Of a stretch of 64,000 nt of DNA, positions 1-7,568 are shown one piece after another. The DNA is from Enhygromyxa salina (lineage in GTDB: Bacteria; Myxococcota_A; Polyangia; Nannocystales; Nannocystaceae): assembly GCF_002994615.1 (NCBI RefSeq), contig NZ_PVNK01000108.1, positions 1 through 64,000 of the forward strand, in the 5' to 3' direction. The first letter of the stretch is position 1, and each line of letters opens with the position of its first letter. Under the pieces are notes generated by a model. That model ran no database searches. It saw only the letters and a list, made by a program, of their open reading frames with translations, and was not told the origin of the DNA. Made by a program: the position numbers and the translations under genes.

Positions 1-125
1 CCTTTTCGCCGAGGGCTTTGTCGCCAAAACTTGCAGTACGCCCGGTACAGCGGCGTTTTGGCTTCGCGCCCTCGGCGAAAATTCCGGCGCGAGGCGACAC
101 GATGCATTGCACCCCGGGCTGCTAG
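1..125. repeat. MITE-like palindromic element, copy A (cut by window start)
   Basis: This is the right-hand part of a repeat seen complete at 3624-3789, 5206-5371, 13323-13488 and 59499-59664. It ends in the terminal inverted repeat ATTGCACCCCGGGCTGCTAG. The inner part forms a long imperfect hairpin: a GCCGAGGGC..CCAAAAC arm faces a GTTTTGG..GCCCTCGGC arm. It carries no coding capacity of its own. Its last four bases, CTAG at 122-125, contain the TAG stop codon of the CBS-domain gene on the minus strand. Confidence 0.9.
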
Positions 126-541
126 GCGACGTCGTCGTCTTCGTCGGTGGCGTCGTCGCGCAAGAGCTCGGCGAGCAGCCGACAGACATCGGTGGTCGTC
201 AAGATGCCGGAGAGCTTGTCACCGCGCAGGACGATCGCCGAGCCGACCCGGCGCGCGGCCATCTCGGTGGCGACGGCGTCGAGCGGCTGCTCGAGGTCGA
301 CGAGCAGCGGCTGCTTGGTGCAGACCTCGGCCACGGTCAGCGTGCCTTGCTCACGCAAGCTCAGCGCGACCCGCATCTCGCGCTCGGACAGGATCCCGAC
401 GACGAGGTGATTGTCACAGACCGGGAGGTGGCGGATGTCGTGCTCTCGCATCATCGCCTCCGCGTCCTCGAGGCTCGCCGTTGGGGCGATCGAGTAGGGA
501 AAGGCGGTCATGACCGACTTGATCCGCGGGATCCGGCGCAT
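122..541 (-). CDS. CBS-domain pair protein
   Basis: A protein of about 139 residues made of two CBS motifs. The first follows an SVMTAFPYSI start segment and reads HDIRHLPVCDNHLVVGILSE. The second contains GSAIVLRGDKLSGILTTTDV. CBS pairs bind adenine nucleotides and usually regulate a partner; here the protein is stand-alone with an acidic tail (DEDDD). The start at 541 (MRRIPRIKS) fits the family, where the protein normally begins just before the VMT motif; an in-frame ATG at 562 is the alternative. No clear Shine-Dalgarno sequence decides between them. The stop TAG lies inside the CTAG end of MITE copy A. It is divergent from the lipoprotein gene at 638. The partner is unknown. Confidence 0.85.
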   Translation of the reverse strand: MRRIPRIKSVMTAFPYSIAPTASLEDAEAMMREHDIRHLPVCDNHLVVGILSEREMRVALSLREQGTLTVAEVCTKQPLLVDLEQPLDAVATEMAARRVGSAIVLRGDKLSGILTTTDVCRLLAELLRDDATDEDDDVA

Positions 542-637
542 GGCGAGGCCGGACTCTCGCATGGGCCGCGAAAATCTCCAACCAGCGGATGGGCGTCGCA
601 ATTGTGTCACTGCCCCAATCCTGGGACTCTTGTGGCC

Positions 638-2623
638 ATGTACTTCGACCGGTTGTCCGCACCCCTTGCTCTCTTGTTCACGCTCGCGGCTTGCGCTGAC
701 GACGGGACCTCGGCCGAGGCCTCGGGCAGCAACAGCAACAGCAACACGCTGAGCTCGGGCGGGACGGGGACCGATGGCGACGAGTACGGGACCAGCGCCG
801 ACACTGGCGACGGCGACGGCGGCGACGGTGACGGCGACCCCGGCGACGGCGACGGCGACGGCGATCCGGGCGAGTGCGTCGACGGCGAGGAGCAGTGCAA
901 GGAAGACGGCCACGAGATCTGCGAGGGCGGGCAGTGGCAGCCCGACCCCTGCCCCGAGGGGACCTTCTGCGACGAGGTCAGCGACGCGTGCGAGCCCTGT
1001 GCCTGCGTCCCGGGCGAGCAGGGCGGCTGCACCGACATGGACAACATCGAGACCTGCACCGAGGACTGCTCGGGCTACGCGCCCGAGCCCTGCGACCCCG
1101 GGATCTGCGTCGAGGGGGAGTGCGTCAACCTGATCTGCGCGCCCGACCAGAGCGCTTGCGTCGACGGCGACAGCTACCACGTCTGCAACGGCGAGGGGAC
1201 CATGTGGGGCGAAGACATGGACTGCCCGCCCGGCGACTCGTGCCTCAACGGCAGCTGCGTCAGCGCCTGCGATCTCGCCGAGGCGACCAAGTCCAACGTC
1301 GGCTGCGAGTTCTGGGCCGTCGACATGTCCAACCTGCCGCCGCGCGACACCTACACCTACTCGGTCGTGGTCTCGAACCCGAGCTTCGACACGCCGACCG
1401 ACGTGACGATCTGGGACAAGCGCAACGGCAACGAGACCATGTTGATCGACGACCAGGTCGCCCCGCGCGAGGCCAAGGTCTTCAACCTCTCGGGCTCGCA
1501 CAACGGCTACATGAGCTACTACAACGGCCAGGACGCGGGCTTCTTGGGCAACGGCGTCGGCCAGGGCAAGGCCTTCCGGATCGAGACCAGCCTGCCCGTG
1601 CTCGCGACCCAGTTCAACCCGATCGGCGGGGCCTCGGGCTTCACGACCGACGCCTCCTTGCTGCTCCCGACCCACACCCTCGGCCAGGACTACATCCACC
1701 TCGGCTGGAACCGCGGTCACGGCGACGGCTCGTCGATGAACGTGATCGCGACCGAGGACGACACCACGATCACGATCACGCCCAAGGTCAACACGGGCGC
1801 CGGTCAAAACGGGCTCCCGGCGATGACCGCCGGGGTCCCGACCGAGGTGGTCATCAACCGCTACGACTACATCCAGATCGGCGTCGACGATCAGAACCTG
1901 ACCGGCTCGCGGATCAGCGCCGACAAGCCCGTCGCCCTGTTCGGCGGCCACTCCTGCGCCAACGTCCCGACCGAGTCGGTCGGCGCCTGCGACCACGTCG
2001 AGGAGCAGCTGTTCCCGCTCGAGACCTGGGGCACCAACTACGTCGCCGCCCGCAACCCGCCGCGGGGCAACGAGACCATGCGCTGGCGGATCGTCGCGGC
2101 CGAGGACAACACCACGATCAACTTCGATCCGGCCGTCAGCATCGGCGCCCAGACCGTGCTCAACGCCGGCGAGCTGGTCGAGTTCGACGAGCTGCAGGAC
2201 TTCTACATCTCCGCCGACGATCCGATCCTCGTCGCGGGCTACATGCGCGGGGGCAGCAGCGCGGGCGGCCAGGGCGACCCCTACATGGTCCAGATGGTCG
2301 CGGTCGAGCAGTACAAGCAGGACTACGTGTTCCTCGTTGACTCGAGCTACACCAACGACTTCGCCAAGCTCGTGCGCCCGGCCGGGACCGAGGTCACCGT
2401 CGAGTGCCTCGGGGTCGTGCCCGACAACCGCTGGACCTCGATCGGCGCGAGCGGGTACGACTACGCGGTGATCGACATGAACCCCGGCGAGGCGATGTGC
2501 TCATCGGGCACCAACGAGGCCAGCGCGAGCGACGGGTTTGGGATCATCGTCAGCGGCCAGGCGTCCTACGCGAGCTACGGCTACCCGGGCGGGCTCGCGC
2601 TCGAGCAGATCAACCCGCAGTAG
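638..2623 (+). CDS. IgGFc-binding-type surface lipoprotein with GD linker
   Basis: A 661-residue exported protein. The N-terminus is a lipoprotein signal (LLFTLAACADD). A Ser/Asn/Gly/Asp linker with GDGDG runs follows at about residues 30-75, then a Cys-rich stretch at about 80-215. The C-terminal part (about 215-661) has the pattern of the IgGFc-binding family seen in myxobacteria: beta-rich, with SSMNVIATEDDTTITITP, KPVALFGGHSC and YPGGLALEQINPQ at the end. The role is probably display of a large beta-structured surface domain; the ligand is unknown. The ATG at 638 is chosen because the signal peptide starts there, although the frame is open further upstream. A decayed fragment of a related gene lies at 3809-3887. 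Confidence 0.85.
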   Translation: MYFDRLSAPLALLFTLAACADDGTSAEASGSNSNSNTLSSGGTGTDGDEYGTSADTGDGDGGDGDGDPGDGDGDGDPGECVDGEEQCKEDGHEICEGGQWQPDPCPEGTFCDEVSDACEPCACVPGEQGGCTDMDNIETCTEDCSGYAPEPCDPGICVEGECVNLICAPDQSACVDGDSYHVCNGEGTMWGEDMDCPPGDSCLNGSCVSACDLAEATKSNVGCEFWAVDMSNLPPRDTYTYSVVVSNPSFDTPTDVTIWDKRNGNETMLIDDQVAPREAKVFNLSGSHNGYMSYYNGQDAGFLGNGVGQGKAFRIETSLPVLATQFNPIGGASGFTTDASLLLPTHTLGQDYIHLGWNRGHGDGSSMNVIATEDDTTITITPKVNTGAGQNGLPAMTAGVPTEVVINRYDYIQIGVDDQNLTGSRISADKPVALFGGHSCANVPTESVGACDHVEEQLFPLETWGTNYVAARNPPRGNETMRWRIVAAEDNTTINFDPAVSIGAQTVLNAGELVEFDELQDFYISADDPILVAGYMRGGSSAGGQGDPYMVQMVAVEQYKQDYVFLVDSSYTNDFAKLVRPAGTEVTVECLGVVPDNRWTSIGASGYDYAVIDMNPGEAMCSSGTNEASASDGFGIIVSGQASYASYGYPGGLALEQINPQ

Positions 2624-2708
2624 GCCGCTCTGCGCGTTTGGCGACGCGTTCGCCAGGGGGGGCCGAGTCGCAGCTCTGCGATCAGCGCGGGGGGTGTAGA
2701 CTGGGGAG

Positions 2709-3566
2709 ATGCGAGCTCACAGAACAGTCTTCTCCGCGGCGTTTCTCGCTGGCCTGACCATCTTTGCCTGCAACTCGGGCTCCGAGGGGACCATGCTCGC
2801 CTACGCGTGCGTCAACGGCATGTGTCCGCCGGGCTGGGAGTGCTTGTCCGGCTACTGCCTTCCGAGCGGGTTCGAGACCAGCGGCGGCGATGGCGATGGC
2901 GACGGTGACGACGGCGACGGCGACGGCGACACCACCACTGGCGACGGCGACGGCGACGGCGACGGCGACACCACCACTGGCGACGGCGACTGCTTCGAGG
3001 CCCCAGACCCGTGTCTGCAGTTCGTCAGCTGCATCGCCGCGCTCGCGCCCAACCAGCGCGAGATCGTCGAGGAGCAGTACGGCGAGGGCGGCTCGTGCTG
3101 GTGCGGGTCGACCGACGAGGAAGCCCAAGCGTGCTACACCACGTGCATCGCAGAGCTCGAGACCGCGCTCGAGGCCGTCCCGACCGAGAGCGCGTGCCAC
3201 GAGGAATCCTGCAGTCTCGCCGAGCTCGATCCAGACCAACCCTACGGCCCGATCGAAGCTGGCGAGTGCCCCGACTGGAACGGCGAGCTGCAGCTGCCCC
3301 TGCAAAACCCCTTCGGCATCCCCGGTGGTGTGTGTGCGCCTGCGTGTGCTGGCCTCGCCGAGTTCTGCCCCGACCACAGCCAGACCTCGGCCCAGGGCAG
3401 CTGCTACCTCAGCGTCGGCGACACCAACTATTGCGTGAGCGCGTGCTACGTCGACTCGACCGTGCTCGGCGGCAACCAGTGTCAGTGCGGCGCCCGCTGC
3501 CAACCCCACGGGAGCCCAGACGGCGAGGGCAACCATCGGGGCATCTGCACCTTCGAGTCTCTTTAA
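2709..3566 (+). CDS. Cys-rich lipoprotein with GD linker
   Basis: A 285-residue secreted protein of unknown function. It has a signal peptide with a lipobox (AGLTIFACNS), a short Cys-containing module (CVNGMCPPGWECLSGYC), and a linker of GDGDGD runs broken by TTT at about residues 58-95. The rest is Cys-rich, with many pairs that would suit disulfides outside the inner membrane. The style matches other GD-linker proteins in this window: lipobox, GD spacer, extracellular domain. It follows the IgGFc-type gene by 85 bp on the same strand and may be co-expressed. It ends exactly where the REP-like palindromic repeat at 3567 begins. No family is recognised. Confidence 0.8.
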   Translation: MRAHRTVFSAAFLAGLTIFACNSGSEGTMLAYACVNGMCPPGWECLSGYCLPSGFETSGGDGDGDGDDGDGDGDTTTGDGDGDGDGDTTTGDGDCFEAPDPCLQFVSCIAALAPNQREIVEEQYGEGGSCWCGSTDEEAQACYTTCIAELETALEAVPTESACHEESCSLAELDPDQPYGPIEAGECPDWNGELQLPLQNPFGIPGGVCAPACAGLAEFCPDHSQTSAQGSCYLSVGDTNYCVSACYVDSTVLGGNQCQCGARCQPHGSPDGEGNHRGICTFESL

Positions 3567-3622
3567 CGTCTCCAAGACTCGGGCCTGCGGCCCGACAACC
3601 TCGCTGCGCTCGGCCCCCAGGT
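3567..3622. repeat. REP-like palindromic repeat, copy 1
   Basis: This 56-bp sequence starts right after the stop codon at 3566. It contains the perfect stem TCGGGCC-TGC-GGCCCGA. The same 56 bp recurs in inverted orientation at 38436-38491 with about 4 mismatches. It probably serves as a transcription terminator for the upstream gene or is a dispersed REP-type element. Confidence 0.7.
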
Positions 3623-3623
3623 G

Positions 3624-3789
3624 CTAGGAGCCCGGGGTGCAATGCATCGTGTCGCCTCGCGCCGGAATTTGCGCCGAGGGCGCGAAGCCAAAACGCCGCT
3701 GTACCGGGCGTACTGCAAGTTTTGGCGACAAAGCCCTCGGCGAAAAGGCCAAGCGAGGCGGCGCGAGGCATTGCACCCCGGGCTGCTAG
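3624..3789. repeat. MITE-like palindromic element, copy B
   Basis: A complete 166-bp copy in the orientation opposite to copy A. It runs from CTAGGAGCCCGGGGTGCAAT to ATTGCACCCCGGGCTGCTAG. The left terminal repeat has one G in place of C (CTAGGAG rather than CTAGCAG). It follows the REP-like repeat directly. It has no open frame of its own and is flanked by gene debris (3809-3887). Confidence 0.9.
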
Positions 3790-3808
3790 GAGACTGTTAA
3801 TCGTCGCC

Positions 3809-3887
3809 AGCCCGTCGCCCTGTTCGGCGGCCACTCCTGCGCCAACGTGCCGAGCGAGTCGGTCGGCGAGCGGGTAGGACTACGCGG
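3809..3887 (+). pseudogene. Fragment of an IgGFc-binding-type gene
   Basis: Bases 3809-3868 match 1926-1985 of the intact gene nearly perfectly. Bases about 3866-3887 match 2447-2468. Two segments that lie about 460 bp apart in the intact gene are therefore fused here. The fragment has no start and no usable frame. It is best read as the remains of a second IgGFc-type gene after an internal deletion. The sequence from 3888 to 4039 holds nothing recognisable. Confidence 0.75.
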
Positions 3888-4039
3888 ACCTCTCACGAGC
3901 TCCGGGGCGGGCGGCGATGGGTGCCTCGGTGTCGAGGGCGCACCCACCAGCGCTCGGGCCGCCGAGACCACGCTCCGGGCCTGAGACCCGCGATCGGGAG
4001 CGAGACCATGCCGCTTGGCTTGCGCCCACTCAACAACTA

Positions 4040-4055
4040 AGTTAGACAACTAACT
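4040..4055. promoter_or_regulatory. Palindromic operator of the TetR gene
   Basis: AGTTAG-ACAA-CTAACT is a perfect 6-bp inverted repeat with a 4-bp spacer. It is AT-rich in very GC-rich DNA and ends one base before the ATG at 4056. Position and symmetry suggest that the TetR-family protein encoded next to it binds here and represses its own operon. There is no room for a Shine-Dalgarno sequence, so the mRNA may be nearly leaderless or the start may lie downstream. Confidence 0.6.
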
Positions 4056-4631
4056 ATGGCGAGGAGGTCCGACAAGCGCGAGCGACTCATTGCTGCTGGC
4101 TGTGAGGTGCTCTACGAGCAGGGGCTGCGGGGGACGTCTCTGGCCGACATCGCGGAGCGCGCCGGCGTCCCCCTCGGCAACGTCTACTACTACTTCAAGA
4201 CCAAGGAAGACCTCGCGCGCGCCGTCATCGCGCAGCGCCGGCTCAACATCGAGGCTCGGTCCGCCGACATCGAAGCCACGATCGCCGACCCGCGCGAGCG
4301 CCTCCGCGAGTTCATTCGTCGGGCCGGCGAAGCCCGCACGCAGGTCGCTACCTACGGTTGCCCCTACGGCACGATCGCCCAGGAGCTCGGCAAGACCGAG
4401 GGCGTCCTTGCGACCGAAGCCGGCGACCTCTTGCGTGTGCAGCGGGATTGGGTCGCCGCTCAATACGAAGCCCTGGGGCTCCCCTGCGATGAGGCGAAGA
4501 TCCGGGCGATCGAGCTCCTCGCGGCCATGCAGGGGACCTCGCTGCTCACGCATACCTTCTGTGATGCATCGATTATGAAGCGCGAGTTCGAACGGCTCGA
4601 CCGAAGGATCGCGGCCCAGTCCCTCCAATAA
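4056..4631 (+). CDS. TetR/AcrR-family transcriptional regulator
   Basis: A 191-residue protein. The N-terminal helix-turn-helix reads GTSLADIAERAGVPLGNVYY followed by YFKTKEDL (about residues 28-55), which is typical of TetR. The remaining all-alpha part would form the ligand-binding and dimer domain. It has YGCPYGTIAQELGKTEG in the middle, like TetR members that control small membrane or oxidoreductase genes. It lies 38 bp upstream of a DoxX-like membrane gene on the same strand, the likely target. The palindrome at 4040-4055 suggests autoregulation. The ligand is unknown. Confidence 0.9.
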   Translation: MARRSDKRERLIAAGCEVLYEQGLRGTSLADIAERAGVPLGNVYYYFKTKEDLARAVIAQRRLNIEARSADIEATIADPRERLREFIRRAGEARTQVATYGCPYGTIAQELGKTEGVLATEAGDLLRVQRDWVAAQYEALGLPCDEAKIRAIELLAAMQGTSLLTHTFCDASIMKREFERLDRRIAAQSLQ

Positions 4632-4669
4632 CCCTTCGTCGCCGCGCTGCGGCACCCAAGTGAGATCAA

Positions 4670-5092
4670 ATGAGTAAATTCTTCATGTTCACCCACTTCT
4701 TCAACGCCGCGGTCTTGGTGAGGTTCGCCATCTCCAAGCTCTTTGCCTGGCCGATCTCGGTTGCCGCGTTCATCGAGATGGCGAAGCCGCTCGGGATCGA
4801 TCCGACCTTCTTTCGGATCTTTACGGGGATCACGCTCACCGTGGTGATCCTCGGCTACTCGATGAGCCTCTACCTGATCTCCAACAAGGAATTCCCCAAG
4901 AAGAAAGAGTCGGTGTATCTCGTGGGCGCGTCCAACCTGTTGGGCGGCGCGGTCATGGTCGGGGCGCTGTTTTCGGAGTTCCTCCTGCGAGTGAGCCCCA
5001 AGTGGCCGCTGGTCTACATCGCCGCTGCGATCGTGATCTTCTCGGCCCTGAACCTCTACCGGCTCAGGGGGACGCAGGCGCTGGCCTCGTAG
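4670..5092 (+). CDS. DoxX-like four-helix membrane protein
   Basis: A 140-residue integral membrane protein with four predicted helices (about residues 8-32, 46-68, 83-107 and 112-130). Size and layout fit the DoxX/DoxX-like superfamily; the sequence is too divergent for a sure assignment. It follows the TetR gene and is probably under its control. Bases from 4866 onward belong to the segment duplicated at 12983, so a second, 5'-truncated copy of this gene exists at 12983-13209. This copy is the intact one. Confidence 0.65.
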   Translation: MSKFFMFTHFFNAAVLVRFAISKLFAWPISVAAFIEMAKPLGIDPTFFRIFTGITLTVVILGYSMSLYLISNKEFPKKKESVYLVGASNLLGGAVMVGALFSEFLLRVSPKWPLVYIAAAIVIFSALNLYRLRGTQALAS

Positions 5093-6078
5093 GCCTGCTC
5101 GGTCAAGGCCGCGGCGGTCCCTTCGGTCCGAAGCTCCGCCACCTTGCCCGTTCCGGGGTTGTCTGACGGTGACCGCATCTGCTCATATTCGACGGTCAAT
5201 GGGTGCTAGCAGCCCGGGGTGCAATCCCTCGCGCCGCCTCGCTTGGCCTCTTCGCCGAGGGCTTTGTCGCCAAAACTTGCAGTACGCCAGGTACAGCGGC
5301 GTTTTGGCTTCGCGCCCTCGGCGAAGATTCCGGCGCGAGGCGACACGATGCATTGCACCCCGGGCTGCTAGGGGGTCATGCCTTGCGCGACAGTCTACCG
5401 CTTACCCACCCGTTGGTCGGGGCGGGCCCTCGCCCCGCCCAATATCGAGTAATGTCAGGTTGTAGATAAATTTAATCGGTAGCTCGTTTGCGTCTTGAAG
5501 ATTCGCCGGTATTTTTTCTCGGCGATGATGCGGCGCGGGAGGCTCGCCGAACATGTGGTTTCACCCGCAAGCGACATCGCCAAGATCAACCTCGACCACG
5601 GTCGGGGCCCCAGTCCGCGAGTTGGCTCCGAGCGGTAGAGATTGCATGAAGGTCCTCATTCCCACCCAGAGTCACGATGTTCACGCCAAAGCCGTCGCAT
5701 CGGCCCTCGCAACAAAGGGCCACGAAGCGGTGCTTTGGTACGCCAGCGACCTGCCGACCCAGCAGACCCTGTCGTTGAGCTACAAGGGATCCAGCGAAGC
5801 GCAGCTCGAGCTTCAGGGGGTCGACATCAACCACCACGGCGCCTTTGATGTGGTCTGGCTGCGGCGCCCGGCCAGCCCCGTGCTCCCGAGCACCATGCAC
5901 CCCGGCGACCACACCTTCGCGGTCCAGGAGTGGCGAAGCGTGCTCGAAGGGGTCTGGGATACATTGTCCAGGACCGGATTTTGGATCAACCCACGCAGCG
6001 CGGCACGCCGCGCGGAGTCCAAGCCAGCCCAGCTCGCCGCGGCCCGCCGCGTCGGCCTTGACGTCCCCCCGATGCTGC
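4866..6078. repeat. Segmental duplication, copy 1 (pairs with 12983-14195)
   Basis: These 1,213 bp match 12983-14195 at a constant offset of 8,117. I counted only about six or seven single-base differences (for example near 4906, 5097, 5290 and 5330) and no indels, so identity is about 99.5%. The block covers the 3' part of the DoxX-like gene, MITE copy C, the AT-rich promoter region (about 5450-5530) and the first 144 codons of the ATP-grasp gene. Copy 1 is intact on the left and broken on the right, where it meets an IS91-type fragment. Copy 2 is the reverse. Confidence 0.9.
5206..5371. repeat. MITE-like palindromic element, copy C
   Basis: A complete 166-bp copy with perfect 20-bp ends CTAGCAGCCCGGGGTGCAAT and its inverse. 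It lies between the DoxX-like gene and the ATP-grasp gene, inside the duplicated block, and matches copy D at 13323 with two or three base differences. The duplication therefore post-dates its insertion. It is oriented like copy A. Confidence 0.9.
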
Positions 6079-6263
6079 AGCGAGTGTTTGCCGTCGACGT
6101 TCTGACTTGCCCGAGGTGCATGGGGCCCATGTCGCTAAAAAAGGTAGCGAACACTCCCGACGACATCGCCCGTGTGCTCGCGAAAGTCGGCCTCGGGCCG
6201 AGGACTCCGCCGCGACCGCGAGCAGCCCCGCCTGGGCAGCTCGAGCTCGAATTCGCCGCCTGA
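5646..6263 (+). pseudogene. Truncated ATP-grasp ligase fused to IS91 transposase C-terminus
   Basis: An open frame of 205 codons. The first 144 codons equal the intact ATP-grasp ligase at 13763, ending after GLDVPP and lacking the whole ATP-grasp fold. From 6079 the frame continues without a stop into 61 codons that match the end of an IS91-type transposase: QRVFAVDVLTCPRC near the junction and LAKVGLGPRTPPRPR then GQLELEFAA at the end. The transposase part differs from the full copy at 11312-12823, so it comes from another member. The ligase cannot be active. The chimera marks the exact break point of the rearrangement. Confidence 0.85.
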
Positions 6264-6333
6264 CGAACGCGACGAAGCTCGCCCCGCGCGGGCGTCGTCG
6301 CGACTCGTGGCCAACCCAAGATCGAGGCCGGGC

Positions 6334-7557
6334 TCAATCTCCCAGACAATTCTCGGGATCGACCGTCCTGTCGATCGGGTGGTGGCTCGGGTCCAGACCG
6401 TTGCTCGGACACAGCCGCAGGTGGACATCTTCCGAGTCGTCGATCGGGACCTCGACTCGGTAGCGCATCGCCATGGTGAACACGGGAGGCAGGATCGAAT
6501 TGTCGAACAGCGAACGCCCGAGCACCGCCGGATCCACGTCGTAGATCGGCTGGTCGAGGCACGGCCATGCGAGCGCCGAGACGTCCGAGGGGACCCATAC
6601 GGCCAGCGACTCGCCAACATGCTCGGGCAGGATGTCGACCGTGGCCACAGCATAGTTCCTGCCATCGTCGGCCGGGCCAAACATGTGTGGCTGGTCGCAA
6701 TCGGACGAGGCCTCGAACTCCCAGCGGCCATCCTCCCACGGGACATGGACCAGGCCTTCGCACAGGCCCGGGAGCGGGTAGGCCAATGGCGCGGTCGCGT
6801 AGTACTCGGCCTCGAGCTCCTCGAACGGCAAGCCGTAGACCTCCTCCACAGCCGCGAACACCTCCGCTTTGGTCGAGGATCCAGTCAGCCGTTCGAACAT
6901 CTGGCGCAGGTCATCCGGGCCAAATCGGTCGATCAGCCAGCGTGAGAAGTGCGCGCCGCCGTGCTGGCCGGACCCGGCGACATCACTCGGCTTGGTGGTG
7001 CCGAGCAGGTCGAGGTTGTAGATCGAGTTGATGCCCTCATATTCGCCGATGACGCGATCGAGCCCCATGGCGAGCCCCTCCTCGAACAACGTGTCGCTCC
7101 GCCCCCAGGTGGGTAAGGCGACTGCGTGGACTAGTTCGTGATGGAGGCTCCGATTCCTCACGTGTGTGGCATCAGTAGACGCGCAACCGCCACAACCCGA
7201 GCTACACCAATCGCACAGCTCGGAGTTCTCGGCCATGGCCCCGGTCGCGTTTTGGTTGTACCAGAACATCAGCACTCGCTGTTCCACGCTGATGCCCAGT
7301 AGGTCGGCGACAACTTCGACGTGGCGGTCGATCTCGTCGAGGCTGCCCCGACACACCGGCTGTGAAAAGCCGGGTGCGATGTCGACGTACTTGGTCTGGT
7401 ACCGCACGTCGAAGTCGGGACCCCTGGCTTCGGCCGGCGGCTCCTCGCCCCCGTCATCCGTATCCATGCACGCGAGCGTGAACGCCAGCGCACAGAGAAC
7501 CCCGCTGCGGGCCACGCCCAGCGGGCCAGACCGGGGCTTCGATCGGGGTGTGCGCAT
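6334..7557 (-). CDS. Putative secreted zinc metalloprotease lipoprotein
   Basis: A protein of about 407 residues. The start at 7557 (MRTPRSKPRSG) leads directly into a lipoprotein signal (LCALAFTLACMDTDD). The motif HHELVHAVALP is an HExxH zinc site. A downstream FEEGLAMGLDR gives a Glu at the spacing seen in gluzincin or peptidase-MA-like families, so a metallopeptidase is plausible though not certain. Several Cys (CDWCSSGCGGC) lie before the motif. The gene sits in the block between the two copies of the segmental duplication, in sequence visibly less GC-rich than the surroundings, so it is probably imported cargo. The substrate is unknown. Confidence 0.7.
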   Translation of the reverse strand: MRTPRSKPRSGPLGVARSGVLCALAFTLACMDTDDGGEEPPAEARGPDFDVRYQTKYVDIAPGFSQPVCRGSLDEIDRHVEVVADLLGISVEQRVLMFWYNQNATGAMAENSELCDWCSSGCGGCASTDATHVRNRSLHHELVHAVALPTWGRSDTLFEEGLAMGLDRVIGEYEGINSIYNLDLLGTTKPSDVAGSGQHGGAHFSRWLIDRFGPDDLRQMFERLTGSSTKAEVFAAVEEVYGLPFEELEAEYYATAPLAYPLPGLCEGLVHVPWEDGRWEFEASSDCDQPHMFGPADDGRNYAVATVDILPEHVGESLAVWVPSDVSALAWPCLDQPIYDVDPAVLGRSLFDNSILPPVFTMAMRYRVEVPIDDSEDVHLRLCPSNGLDPSHHPIDRTVDPENCLGD

Positions 7558-7568
7558 GGGGAACTCAA

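Noticed and set aside
122-1996. Long minus-strand open frame antisense to the IgGFc-type gene
   Set aside because: Only its last 140 codons (CBS protein) have sensible composition. The rest is the antisense shadow of a GC-rich gene, Asp/Val/Ala-rich, and lacks any domain.
5169-5469. Open frames inside MITE copies (also at 13286, 59435 and 31)
   Set aside because: They follow the palindrome, differ between copies through point changes and have no start signal. The element is non-coding.
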